Shown: positions 19,415-29,646, counted from the stretch's first letter. The stretch is 64,000 bases of DNA from Thioflexithrix psekupsensis (GCF_002149925.1 NZ_MSLT01000023.1:372001-436000); one strand, 5' to 3'. Numbers and translations: made by a program. The notes: generated from the sequence alone by a model not told the origin.

Positions 19415-20497
19415 ATGCACCATTTTGATGTCCAATCCACCTTAGATCATCTCTGTAAACCCTCATTGGTTCAATTGCAATCCAATTTATTCGCGGCAAA
19501 ATTCGATCTCATGAAGATCGTGCCTGCGCGTTATATTGTCGAGCAAGCCTTAAAAAGTGGCGAATTAAAACCCGATGGTTTAGTGGTAGAAAGCAGCTCT
19601 GGCACTTTTGCGCTGGGTTTAGCCCAAACTTGTGCCACTTTAGGGCTAAAACTCACGCTAAAAACGGGCTATTTAGAACCGATTGTAGAATGGCGTTTGC
19701 GCCATTTGGGGGCGCATATTGATACGGTTACCAATGCCGCGGGGAATCTGCGAGAGATTCAAGAACAACGCTTTGCGCTGGTGCGAAAAACGTTAGAAGA
19801 AGTCCCTGGCTCTTTTTGGACTCGACAACATGATAACCCACAACATCCCGCCGCCTATGAACCCATTTCGCGCAGCATCGGTGAATCCTTAGGCAAGGTC
19901 GATATTTTAGTAGCCACTGTCGGCAGTGGGGGTTCTCTATGTGGATTTGCTAAACCGTTACGAGAAGCAAACCCTGAATTAAAAGTGATTGCCGTGGATC
20001 ACAATATGTCTGCGATTTTCGGCTTAACCACGGGACGGGCTTACCCTTTATGCGAAGAAAATTGGTTGTCCATGTTGGGTATGGGATCAGATATTGTGTT
20101 TCCTAATGTCTGTCATCAGGCTTGTGATGAGGTGCATTGGGTGCCGATTGCACAAATGATCAATACCGTACACGATTTACACCGCACAACGGGCTTATTT
20201 GTCGGGCCAACGTCGGGAGCAGCCTTGTCTGTCGCAAATTGGATGGCGCGTCAGTATCCAGCGTGTCGCGTTTTAGCGGTTCTCCCAGATCATGGTATCC
20301 GTTATATGGATACGATTTTTAACCCGAATTGGTTAAACAAAAATACAGAAGAATTACAGCGAACTTGGTCTGAACCTGAATTATGTCAATCTCCCACTGA
20401 AGTCGCTGGCGAATGGACTTATTTTCCTTGGCAACGTCGCAGTTATGAAGAAGTGTTTGGACATGCCATCACCCATCGAGAACGGCGAGGCAAATAA
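19415..20497 (+). CDS. PLP-dependent cysteine-synthase-like enzyme
   Basis: A 360-residue fold-type II PLP enzyme. The lysine expected to hold PLP is in AAKFDLMKIVPARYIVEQAL near residue 38. The substrate loop VVESSSGTFALGLA replaces the usual TSGNTG. The phosphate cup VATVGSGGSLCGF (about residue 170) and the C-terminal SGAALSVANWMA are family features. Relatives make cysteine, 2,3-diaminopropionate precursors or other beta-substituted alanines. The altered loop (SSSGT) makes a non-canonical nucleophile or product likely. ATG 19415 is preferred over TTG 19400. It is 2 bases from the GNAT gene, so the two are co-translated. Confidence 0.8.
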   Translation: MHHFDVQSTLDHLCKPSLVQLQSNLFAAKFDLMKIVPARYIVEQALKSGELKPDGLVVESSSGTFALGLAQTCATLGLKLTLKTGYLEPIVEWRLRHLGAHIDTVTNAAGNLREIQEQRFALVRKTLEEVPGSFWTRQHDNPQHPAAYEPISRSIGESLGKVDILVATVGSGGSLCGFAKPLREANPELKVIAVDHNMSAIFGLTTGRAYPLCEENWLSMLGMGSDIVFPNVCHQACDEVHWVPIAQMINTVHDLHRTTGLFVGPTSGAALSVANWMARQYPACRVLAVLPDHGIRYMDTIFNPNWLNKNTEELQRTWSEPELCQSPTEVAGEWTYFPWQRRSYEEVFGHAITHRERRGK

Positions 20498-20499
20498 GT

Positions 20500-21330
20500 A
20501 TGACTAAAGCAACAAGTCGTTATCTATTGACTTCTGCGCTAAGTGTACCACGAGAATTAGAAATCGTATTGAACGGGCCTATCGGGCCGCAGCGAGTACG
20601 AGACGATACCCACATCATCAATCAAAACGGTTGGTATCGCACGATCACACCATCAGCCAAATTTTCTACGCTGAATGACATCTTGTTCTCAAATCTTGAA
20701 CCGACAAACCCAGATGCGCAAATCGACGCAATCATTGACGAATACCATCAACAAGGTCTCCCTTTTACTTGGAGTGTTTACCCTTGGAGCCAACCACAGG
20801 ATTTAGGGGAACGCTTGTTAGCACGCGGGGCAACGGGCATAACCGTGCAGGCCTATTTAGCACCGACTTCGTTGGCACTCGATAGGGTTGATGGGGTTGA
20901 GGTGGAATGCGTCGCGCCGGCTTCGACTGCCGGCATTGATGCCTATCTCGAAATTTTATCTGCGGGTTATCAGCTTTCCCCTGATGAAGAAACATTTAGG
21001 CGTAATCGCTATCATCAACTGTGTTCAGAACCTCCCAGTATGCGCTTGTTGATTGCGCGCTGTGACGGTGTGCTTGCGGGTTGTTTAGGCATGGTCTTAA
21101 AAACCGATTCTGCTCATTTAACCAGTGCCAGCGTATTGCCACAATTTCAAGCGCGTGGTGTGTTTCAATCGTTAATTGCCGCTTCTCTAGCGACACTGCG
21201 CGACATGAATATCCCGTTTGCAAGTGGTCACTCAAATGCACAATCCGCCTTTTGGGTAGCGCGTTTTGGCTTTAAATCAATTTATACCTACACTTTGTAT
21301 GAGTTAGTCCCGACGATACCCAAAAGATGA
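20500..21330 (+). CDS. GNAT-family N-acyltransferase
   Basis: A 276-residue protein. The C-terminal half (about residues 140-270) has a GNAT fold: the acyl-CoA-binding motif is SVLPQFQARGVFQSLIAASLATL and the last strand is FWVARFGFKSIYTYTLYEL. The N-terminal half (about 1-130) resembles a second, degenerate GNAT lobe, as in tandem GNAT proteins. It would acylate an amine using acyl-CoA. Placed directly after the cysteine-synthase-like gene, it could modify that enzyme's amino-acid product or serve as resistance by N-acetylation. No regulatory site was seen. Confidence 0.7.
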   Translation: MTKATSRYLLTSALSVPRELEIVLNGPIGPQRVRDDTHIINQNGWYRTITPSAKFSTLNDILFSNLEPTNPDAQIDAIIDEYHQQGLPFTWSVYPWSQPQDLGERLLARGATGITVQAYLAPTSLALDRVDGVEVECVAPASTAGIDAYLEILSAGYQLSPDEETFRRNRYHQLCSEPPSMRLLIARCDGVLAGCLGMVLKTDSAHLTSASVLPQFQARGVFQSLIAASLATLRDMNIPFASGHSNAQSAFWVARFGFKSIYTYTLYELVPTIPKR

Positions 21331-21338
21331 TGTAGTTC

Positions 21339-21540
21339 ATAGAGTCCTTTATTGGTCAGAATCAGAATTTACAGAATTAAAAGATTTTCAAAATTGATTT
21401 TTGCACGTCGTTTATTTCTATACCAAAAAGATAGGATTTATAGAATCCTTATTTTGTCTGAATCAGAATTTAAAGAATTAAAAAATTTTCAAAATTTACT
21501 CTTGCAACTCGTTTATTTTAAACAGATTTTTTATTCTTTA
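21339..21540 (+). repeat. 101-bp imperfect tandem duplication of a dispersed repeat
   Basis: Two units of about 101 bases (21339-21439 and 21440-21540) share GAATCAGAATTT, AATTAAAA, ATTTTCAAAATT and TCGTTTATTT in the same order. Inverted partial copies follow at about 21560-21590 and 21630-21665 (ATTCTGATTCTGACA). The same core recurs at 62909-62930 and, decayed, near 29645 and 57950. Together with the IS630-like MITE it fills the 399 bases between the GNAT and P-type ATPase genes. Confidence 0.7.
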
Positions 21541-21612
21541 ATTCTGAAAATCCTAAAATTCTGTAAATTCTGATTCTGACAGAAAAATTTTATGAATGAC
21601 TTAATTTTGGTA
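21421..21612. mobile_element. Possible IS630-related MITE
   Basis: This 192-bp segment begins TACCAAAAAG, ends TAATTTTGGTA and is flanked by TA on both sides (21419-21420 and 21613-21614), the same end chemistry as the full IS630 elements. The right end read inwards (TACCAAAATTAAGTCA) is close to the IS right end (TACCAAAATTATGTGA). It has no reading frame. It lies inside the dispersed-repeat region, so a chance pairing of repeat ends cannot be excluded. Confidence 0.45.
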
Positions 21613-21729
21613 TAGCAGATTTTTTATTATTTAATTCTGTAACTTCTGATTCTGACAAAAAATTTTTTGCGGCGTAAACTCTACCACTCTGATTATCAAG
21701 AAATCACGCGACATGCCCAAGGATCCCAC

Positions 21730-23811
21730 ATGTTGATCGAACTGTTTTTGCTTGGCGGTGGTGCTACATTGTGGCACAAGTTAAAACATAAAAAAAACAA
21801 TAAAACAGATACGCAAGCAAGTACTTTTAACAGTAAACAATTGTTTTTAGATTTGAAAAGTGCCTTAGTGGGTACTGAACGACAAGAACAACAAAAAAGT
21901 ATCGATCCCGAAAATCCCAACTTACAAGGTATTGACAAAGCACAACAGCAACGCAGTGGTAACAATATGTTGTTATCCGTTGGCGCGGTTGGTTTGGCCG
22001 CGCTAGGTATGGTCTCACCTGCATTTTATTTATTAGGCAGTGCAGCGGTCATTTACTTAGGGCGACATGTGTATCAACTGGTTTGGCAAGATATTAAGCG
22101 CGGTCATATCATCAGTGTTTATTTAGTATCCAGCTTATTGGTGCTGGGCATGATTGCGACGGGACAGTTATTGTATTCGGCAATAGCCGCCGTGTTGAGT
22201 GGCTTCATGGTGCGGCTGATCAAAAACGCAGAAAATAATTCGCAACAACGATTAATCAATGTTTTTTCTGAGCATCCCACCCAAGTCTGGATAGAAAAAG
22301 AAGGGATAGAAATAGAAATAGAGTTTGCCGACATTCAGCTAGGCGATATTGTGATTGTACAAGCCGGCGAGATCATCCCGGTGGATGGTGAAATTCGACA
22401 TGGCTTTGCCAGCATTGATCAACATATTCTTACTGGCGAAAGTCAACCCGTAGAACGTGGCATCGGAGAAAAAGTCCTTGCCGCAACACTCGTGTTAGCA
22501 GGACGTATTCATATTGTAGTAGAAACCGCCGGGGAAGAAACCGTCGCCGCCAATATCGGCAAAATGCTGAATAATACCAAAAGCTATAAAAATGAAGTGA
22601 TGTTGCGCGGCAAAAAAATTGCCGACAGCATGTTACCCTTAGAATTAGGCGGCAGTCTGGTGACTTGGGCTTTACTGGGGCCATTACCTGCACTGGGCGT
22701 ACTGTGGTCGGGTTTGGGCTATCGTATGATCATGTTTGGCCCTATTAGCGTACTGAATTATCTACAAGTTCTTTCGCGGCGTGGCATCTTGATCAAAGAT
22801 GGACGAGTCTTTGAATCTCTGCGCCAAGTGGATACCATCGTGTTTGATAAGACTGGCACTTTAACCGAAGAACAACCTACCATTGGTGTTATTCATGTAC
22901 TGGCAGATTATGATGAAAACCAAGTGTTACAGTTTGCTGCCAGTGCCGAACACCGCCAACCTCATCCGCTGGCACGCGCGATTATTCACAAGGCAAAAAC
23001 GCAAGGTTTAACTTTAGAAGTGTCGGAACAGGCGAGTTATGAAGTGGGTTACGGCATTAAAGTACAATTGCAACAACATACTGTGCGCGTTGGCAGCGCA
23101 CGTTTTATGCAACGCGAAGGTTTACCATTACCTTTAGAAATCAATAAATTACAGCAACAAGCAGAAGAACAAGGCCACTCATTAGTTTATGTTGCCGTTG
23201 ACGAAGAAGTCGCTGGCGTACTCGAAATACAACCCAGTATCCGCCCCGAAGCCTTAGAATTAATGCAATACTTGAAACAACGCGGCATAACTACTTACAT
23301 CATTTCTGGTGATCATGAACAACCAACCCGCAATATTGCGCAAAAACTCGGCGTAGATCACTACTTCGCTGAAACCTTGCCAGAAAACAAAGCCCAACGG
23401 GTTAAACAATTATGCGATGCGGGCAAATTCGTCTGTTTTATCGGCGATGGTATTAACGATGCGATTGCCTTGAAATCGGCACAAGTGTCTATTTCGCTCA
23501 AGGGTGCTTCTAGCGCAGCCACGGATACCGCACAAATCATTTTTATGGATGGCACGTTAGTACTGCTAAAACGTTTATTTGAGTTTAGTGATGAGTTTGA
23601 GGAGACCATGCAACGCAATGTTGCGATTAGTTTTGCGCCGGGCATCGTCAACATTGCCGGTATTTACCTATTACATTTTGGCCTCACAACCAGCATGATA
23701 TTATTTTACGGCGGAACTGTAGTCGGTTTGGCTAACAGCTTGTTGCCATTAGCCAAACATCAAGATAATACAACACAAAACTTAAAACAATTACCGCCTT
23801 ATCAAACATGA
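21730..23811 (+). CDS. P1B-like (heavy-metal-type) P-type ATPase lacking the CPC motif
   Basis: A 693-residue P-type ATPase. Actuator domain: TGESQPVE (about residue 235). Phosphorylated Asp373 in VFDKTGTLTEEQP. Nucleotide-binding HP motif in EHRQPHPLARAI. Hinge: FIGDGINDAIALKSA (about 570). Architecture and the HP motif are those of P1B metal pumps, but the membrane metal site, normally CPC, SPC or TPC, reads Gly337-Pro338-Ile339 (MFGPISVLNY), and there is no N-terminal CxxC domain. Cargo may therefore not be a thiophilic metal. ATG 21730 is chosen because AAGGA lies 6 bases upstream; an upstream TTG would add 21 residues without hydrophobic or metal-binding character. It may belong to the cluster or be independent, as about 400 bases of repeats precede it. 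Confidence 0.85.
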   Translation: MLIELFLLGGGATLWHKLKHKKNNKTDTQASTFNSKQLFLDLKSALVGTERQEQQKSIDPENPNLQGIDKAQQQRSGNNMLLSVGAVGLAALGMVSPAFYLLGSAAVIYLGRHVYQLVWQDIKRGHIISVYLVSSLLVLGMIATGQLLYSAIAAVLSGFMVRLIKNAENNSQQRLINVFSEHPTQVWIEKEGIEIEIEFADIQLGDIVIVQAGEIIPVDGEIRHGFASIDQHILTGESQPVERGIGEKVLAATLVLAGRIHIVVETAGEETVAANIGKMLNNTKSYKNEVMLRGKKIADSMLPLELGGSLVTWALLGPLPALGVLWSGLGYRMIMFGPISVLNYLQVLSRRGILIKDGRVFESLRQVDTIVFDKTGTLTEEQPTIGVIHVLADYDENQVLQFAASAEHRQPHPLARAIIHKAKTQGLTLEVSEQASYEVGYGIKVQLQQHTVRVGSARFMQREGLPLPLEINKLQQQAEEQGHSLVYVAVDEEVAGVLEIQPSIRPEALELMQYLKQRGITTYIISGDHEQPTRNIAQKLGVDHYFAETLPENKAQRVKQLCDAGKFVCFIGDGINDAIALKSAQVSISLKGASSAATDTAQIIFMDGTLVLLKRLFEFSDEFEETMQRNVAISFAPGIVNIAGIYLLHFGLTTSMILFYGGTVVGLANSLLPLAKHQDNTTQNLKQLPPYQT

Positions 23812-23823
23812 TGGCAGAATATT

Positions 23824-24537
23824 TTACGTAAAACTCAAAAAAGCGGCTTCTAAATCCGCCGCGCCCGTTTGTTGTCGCAGATCATCGGGTGTGGCTTGTG
23901 CCAATAACTGCCCTTTATGTAAGACTAAAACCCGCTGTGCCATCGTGGCCTCATCGACCAAATGCGTTGCCCATAATACAGCAAGCCCACGTTGGGCGCA
24001 CAATTCATGCACGCCGCGTAACAATTGTTGACGCGAAGCCGGGTCTAAACCAACCGTTGGCTCGTCCATCAGTAATAATGCGGGTTGATGCAGCAACGCT
24101 CTGGCTAATTCTACCCGTCGGCGATTCCCGCCGCTGAGTTCTTGAGTACGACGATGAGCCTCAGCCGATAATTGTAATGCGGATAATTCTTGTTCAATAC
24201 GAGACTGACTTTCGCGCCCCATGCCGTGTAAGCGGGCATGAAAACGCAAATTCGCCACAACCGTCATACTTAAATCCAAAGTCGGTTGTTGAAACACCAC
24301 CCCAATGCGCGCTAAAGCTGCCGTTGGCTGTTTATCCAAACGGTGTCCAACAATTTCAATCTGTCCCGCATCAGCGACAAATAAGCCTGTTAATAATTGA
24401 AATAACGTCGATTTTCCCGCGCCATTTAAACCCAATAAAACCACAAATTCTCCCGCATTTATCGTAAAACTCACTTGTTTTAATGCCTTAATATTGCCGT
24501 AATTTTTGCTTAATTGGGTCACTTGTAAAATAGACAT
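23824..24537 (-). CDS. ABC transporter ATP-binding protein
   Basis: A 237-residue ATPase subunit of the CcmA/NodI/YadG-like export group. Walker A GLNGAGKST (residues 36-44), signature LSGGNRRRVELARAL, Walker B LLLMDEPTVGLDP and H-loop WATHLVDEA are all intact. It is convergent with the P-type ATPase gene, 12 bases away, and no membrane permease is adjacent on the same strand. The partner must be elsewhere. Substrate unknown; heterodimeric multidrug or c-type cytochrome/PQQ-enzyme-associated exporters have similar ATPases. Confidence 0.88.
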   Translation of the reverse strand: MSILQVTQLSKNYGNIKALKQVSFTINAGEFVVLLGLNGAGKSTLFQLLTGLFVADAGQIEIVGHRLDKQPTAALARIGVVFQQPTLDLSMTVVANLRFHARLHGMGRESQSRIEQELSALQLSAEAHRRTQELSGGNRRRVELARALLHQPALLLMDEPTVGLDPASRQQLLRGVHELCAQRGLAVLWATHLVDEATMAQRVLVLHKGQLLAQATPDDLRQQTGAADLEAAFLSFT

Positions 24538-24565
24538 GGGGAATGTTCCAATTCAATGTAAAATA

Positions 24566-24603
24566 AGCCTGAATTAGAATTCATATTAACCCCAATTCAG
24601 GCT
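24566..24603 (-). terminator. Terminator downstream of the 110-residue protein gene
   Basis: AGCCTGAATT (24566-24575) pairs with AATTCAGGCT (24594-24603) with an 18-base loop. On the minus strand the stem is followed by TTATTTTAC, a T-rich but imperfect tail. It separates this gene from the ABC ATPase. Confidence 0.6.
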
Positions 24604-24611
24604 GTAAAAAT

Positions 24612-24944
24612 TTAACGCTTATTCGTCTCCATTTGCTCCAAATAATGATGCGTTAAAGCCAGAAAACGCGGAGTTGGCCCAACATCTTCATAAATGGGGT
24701 CGCCACATTCATCTTCGCCTATTACTTTTGTCCCTTGCACATAAGGCAACGCCTCGCTTAATTCGTTTAAGGCCACGTGTAACAATTCCGTGATCAACTG
24801 CGTGGGCGTGCGTCCGGGGTAAATATCGGCCAATGCCGCAATACGCGCCGCATCGTAAACCGATAAACGAATGCAATACTCTTGGGCGGCTAAAGGGTCT
24901 GCGGCTTGTTCTTGCCACCGCTTAATTAAATCTTGTACTTTCAT
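24612..24944 (-). CDS. Small conserved gammaproteobacterial protein (annotated elsewhere as type 1 pili tip component)
   Basis: A 110-residue soluble acidic protein with the segment RLSVYDAARIAALADIYPGRTPTQLITELLHVAL, two helices that look like a ribbon-helix-helix-type regulator core, and a conserved end, DECGDPIYEDVGPTPRF. Close relatives occur in Pseudomonas and related genera under the name type 1 pili tip component, a label that has no support in this sequence: there is no signal peptide and no pilin-like region. A DNA-binding or small adaptor role is possible. It stands alone between a terminator and the PfkB kinase gene. Confidence 0.6.
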   Translation of the reverse strand: MKVQDLIKRWQEQAADPLAAQEYCIRLSVYDAARIAALADIYPGRTPTQLITELLHVALNELSEALPYVQGTKVIGEDECGDPIYEDVGPTPRFLALTHHYLEQMETNKR

Positions 24945-25004
24945 AAATGCCTTCTTTTTTTATTGTTGGTTTGGGGGTAAAATCCGCAATAAAGATTCAG
25001 AGAA

Positions 25005-25946
25005 TTAGACAATTAACGCATAACCAAAATTCTTTTTAAAACGCGCCTTAAACGCTTCTAAAGTAAAGCGATGCGTTTGAGAGCCGTGATGTTCGGCTTT
25101 AATTGCGCCCATTAATGCCGCAATTCGTCCCGTGGTTTCCCAATCAATATCTTTGGATAAACCGTATAAAATCCCCGCACAAAACGCATCGCCACACGTT
25201 GAAGTATCATTGACCGCTTGCGCTTTGGCCGCAGGAATTTGATATTTTGCGCCCTCAGCATAAATCACCGCGCCTTTCTCACCTTGTGTAATAATCAAGG
25301 CTTGCACCCGCGAAGCCACATCTTCTGCGGTTAAATTCGTGGTTTTCGACATATACGCCCATTGTTGCGCATTGAGTAGAACCCAACGGGTTTGTTCTAC
25401 AAAACTAAGCAGATCATTACTATCAAATTCGGTGATCGCATGTCCGGGGTCGAATAAAAATGGCACGCCCGCTTCACTCAGTTGCAAGGCATGAACTTTC
25501 ATTGCTTCTGAATTATCCAACGAAATCGTGGCCAATGCCACTTTATGGGTTTTTCCCGCAATGGGATTAAAATTAGAAAACGCCATCGCACCGGCATAAA
25601 ATGCCGTTATACGATTATCTTCCATATCAATGGTGACAAAATTTTGCGCCGTGTAACTGTGCGCAATGGGATGAATGCACGTGCGGGAAATCCCTTGACT
25701 GTCTAACCACTCGGCATATTGTCCAAAATCCATTCCAATCGTTGCCATTGGCAAGGGATCGCCGCCTAACATTTTTAAGTTATAAGCGATATTACCCGCA
25801 CACCCCCCAAATTGTCGCCGTAAATCCGGAATCACGTAGAAAAAATCCCCCGAAGAAGATTCAATCGACGCATTTAAAAATTTAAACTTATCATTTAACA
25901 CCATGACCGTGTCATAAGTAAATGAACCACAAATTAATACCGACAT
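25005..25946 (-). CDS. PfkB-family carbohydrate/nucleoside kinase
   Basis: A 313-residue ribokinase-fold kinase resembling adenosine kinase. The glycine-rich substrate region is RRQFGGCAGNIAYNLKMLGG (about residues 43-62), and the second PfkB signature is NDTSTCGDAFCAGILYGL near residue 250, with the catalytic Asp in GDAF. The anion-hole segment normally DTxGAGD is changed to DTSTCGD, as in some adenosine-kinase-like enzymes. ATG 25946 is preferred because GGAAAG is just upstream; a GTG two codons earlier is an alternative. It lies downstream of murU by 50 bases and may share its transcript. Confidence 0.8.
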   Translation of the reverse strand: MSVLICGSFTYDTVMVLNDKFKFLNASIESSSGDFFYVIPDLRRQFGGCAGNIAYNLKMLGGDPLPMATIGMDFGQYAEWLDSQGISRTCIHPIAHSYTAQNFVTIDMEDNRITAFYAGAMAFSNFNPIAGKTHKVALATISLDNSEAMKVHALQLSEAGVPFLFDPGHAITEFDSNDLLSFVEQTRWVLLNAQQWAYMSKTTNLTAEDVASRVQALIITQGEKGAVIYAEGAKYQIPAAKAQAVNDTSTCGDAFCAGILYGLSKDIDWETTGRIAALMGAIKAEHHGSQTHRFTLEAFKARFKKNFGYALIV

Positions 25947-25996
25947 AATCACTTTCCATTCTAAAAAACAAACTAATAAACCACATCATAGGGAAC

Positions 25997-27678
<1,682 letters not shown>

Positions 27679-27759
27679 GTTTTTCCTGTTTTATTTTGTC
27701 TTATGGAGGGTTGTTAAGGAGCAGTGGCTAAACCTATTAGCCTATTTTGTCAGAATTTT

Positions 27760-27789
27760 TTGAACGATAAACTTCGTACAAAGTATAAT
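27760..27789 (+). promoter_or_regulatory. Sigma-70-type promoter of AAA-ATPase-like copy 1
   Basis: TTGAAC (27760-27765), an 18-base spacer and a consensus TATAAT (27784-27789). It is followed about 20 bases later by an AGGAG Shine-Dalgarno (27805-27809) and the ATG at 27818. Confidence 0.6.
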
Positions 27790-27817
27790 TTATTTTTCCC
27801 AAACAGGAGTGCAAAAA

Positions 27818-29593
27818 ATGAAATTTCCTTATGGCATGAGCAATTTTAATAAATTGATTAAAGAAGGCTATTTTTATGTGGATCGGACAGATCGAATTCC
27901 GTTATTAGAGGAAGCGGGACAACAATTATTATTTTTACGTCCGCGCCGTTTTGGTAAAAGTTTATTGCTGAATATGTTATCGAATTATTACGATGTGGCT
28001 AATGCAGACGAATTTGAAACTTTATTTGGCCATTTAGCCATTGGCAAAAATCCTACTGAGAAACATAATCAATATTTGGTAATGACTTGGGATTTTTCCA
28101 AAGTAGATGCGCGAGGGACAATCGAAGAGATACGACGACGGCTTTATGGTCATGTTAATAACCGCATTAGAGATTTTGCTCAAGCCTATCAATTGGATAT
28201 TGAAATTAATGATGAGGATGCGGTGTCATCATTTGATGCCCTATTGCGAGCTACACGCGAGCAAAAACGGTTGCTCTATCTTTTTATAGACGAATACGAT
28301 AATTTTGCCAACGAAGTCATGGCTTCAAAAGTCCATAATAATGATCGTTATGCGGATTTAGTTTATGGCGAAGGCATTTTGAAATCATTATTTAAAAATG
28401 TAAAAGCGGCGGCTGCAGGTAATGGACTAGATCGGGTTTTTATTACGGGCGTTTCGCCTGTGATTATGGCGGATATTAGCAGTGGTTATAATGTGGCTGA
28501 TAATATTTATCGCAATCCAGAATTTAATGATTTATGTGGGTTTACTGAAATTGAAATTCAGAAAATCTTAAATCAAGTGAATCAGGAATGTCAGCAACGC
28601 GGAGAATTAGTAGATATTGAAACGGCAATGAAAACCATGCGGCAATTTTATAATGGTTATTGTTTTAATCAGCATGATTTTACGTCGGTTTATAATCCTA
28701 CCCTTGCGCTTTATTTTTTGAAAAGTTTAGCCCAATATTGCCGCTATCCTGATGAGTTATTAGACCATAATTTAGGCATGGATCGAGACCGTATTAATTA
28801 TATCGCGCAATTGCCGAATGGCCCTGCATTAATTCAGCGAATTTGTGATGACAGTCAACAGGTTATCGTGCCGAAATTGCATGATCGGTTTGGGGTCAAA
28901 GATATGCTGGAGCAAGAGCAAGAAGAAGAAGCACTGGCTTCGTTGTTATATTATCTGGGCGTTTTAACACAAGATAAAGTTGTCGTGCTTGGCAAGCTCC
29001 AATTACGCATTCCTAATTTAGTGATTCGCAGTTTATATGTGGAGAAATTACGCAAATTATTATTACCCGATGTACAACTCAGTGACTTTAGTCAAGCAAA
29101 AGAACAATTCTTTATTACAGGCGATTTACAACCCTTATGTAATTTTATTCAAGAACGACTGAATATTTTTAGTAATCGTGATTATCGTTGGGTCAATGAA
29201 TTTGCGATTAAAACGGCGTTTATGATGTTATTGTTTGATGATCGTTTATATATTGTCGATTCAGAACCTGAATTAAAACGGCAATATGCCGATTTTACTT
29301 TAATTGCACGGCCTGATATGCGTAAATATGAGATGCTAGATCATTTAATGGAGTTTAAATTTGTGAAATTAAGTGATGTGAATTTAAGCGGGAAAGAAGT
29401 GCAACATTTATCGGAGAAAACATTGCAAGAATTACCCCAAGTACAAGCTGCATTTACCGCCGCATTTGCGCAATTAGAAACGTATAAACCCATTTTATTT
29501 GAGCGTTATGGAGAGGATATATTGCGCTTGCAAACGACGGCCGTGGTAGCGGTTGGGTTTGAGCGGTTGGTGTGGCGGAAAGCGGAGGAATAA
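27818..29593 (+). CDS. AAA-ATPase-like / PD-(D/E)XK nuclease protein, copy 1
   Basis: A 591-residue protein of the AAA-ATPase_like (PF09820) plus PDDEXK_9 (PF08011) family. The start motif MKFPYGMSNFNKLIKEGYFYVDRT is the family N-terminus, Walker A is RPRRFGKSLLLNML (about residue 40) and Walker B is LYLFIDEYDNFANEV. The C-terminal domain has the nuclease-like pattern with Asp in QYADFTLIA and the E-x-K-like LMEFKF. Function is unknown; the family is massively duplicated in some bacteria. It differs from the other two copies in the block at about residues 103-152 but is nearly identical elsewhere, a sign of gene conversion. It is monocistronic, ended by a terminator. Confidence 0.85.
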   Translation: MKFPYGMSNFNKLIKEGYFYVDRTDRIPLLEEAGQQLLFLRPRRFGKSLLLNMLSNYYDVANADEFETLFGHLAIGKNPTEKHNQYLVMTWDFSKVDARGTIEEIRRRLYGHVNNRIRDFAQAYQLDIEINDEDAVSSFDALLRATREQKRLLYLFIDEYDNFANEVMASKVHNNDRYADLVYGEGILKSLFKNVKAAAAGNGLDRVFITGVSPVIMADISSGYNVADNIYRNPEFNDLCGFTEIEIQKILNQVNQECQQRGELVDIETAMKTMRQFYNGYCFNQHDFTSVYNPTLALYFLKSLAQYCRYPDELLDHNLGMDRDRINYIAQLPNGPALIQRICDDSQQVIVPKLHDRFGVKDMLEQEQEEEALASLLYYLGVLTQDKVVVLGKLQLRIPNLVIRSLYVEKLRKLLLPDVQLSDFSQAKEQFFITGDLQPLCNFIQERLNIFSNRDYRWVNEFAIKTAFMMLLFDDRLYIVDSEPELKRQYADFTLIARPDMRKYEMLDHLMEFKFVKLSDVNLSGKEVQHLSEKTLQELPQVQAAFTAAFAQLETYKPILFERYGEDILRLQTTAVVAVGFERLVWRKAEE

Positions 29594-29613
29594 ATATTTT
29601 TGTTTGGGTAAAT

Positions 29614-29646
29614 AAAAAAGCGGCTTTCATGAGCCGCTTTTTTTTT
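29614..29646 (+). terminator. Terminator after AAA-ATPase-like copy 1
   Basis: AGCGGCT (29619-29625) pairs with AGCCGCT (29632-29638), extended by A-run/T-run pairing on both sides and ending in eight or more T. Confidence 0.9.

Noticed and set aside
10664-23811. Isonitrile-lipopeptide-type cluster (ligase, carrier, Fe/2OG oxygenase, nearby P-type ATPase)
   Set aside because: The order is partly reminiscent, but the thioesterase/dehydratase-like enzyme and the NRPS are missing, and the extra HDO, AlaX and PLP enzymes do not fit. Kept only as a distant analogy.
24612-24944. Pilus tip protein
   Set aside because: The name is used for homologues, but there is no signal peptide, no pilin features and no pilus genes nearby.
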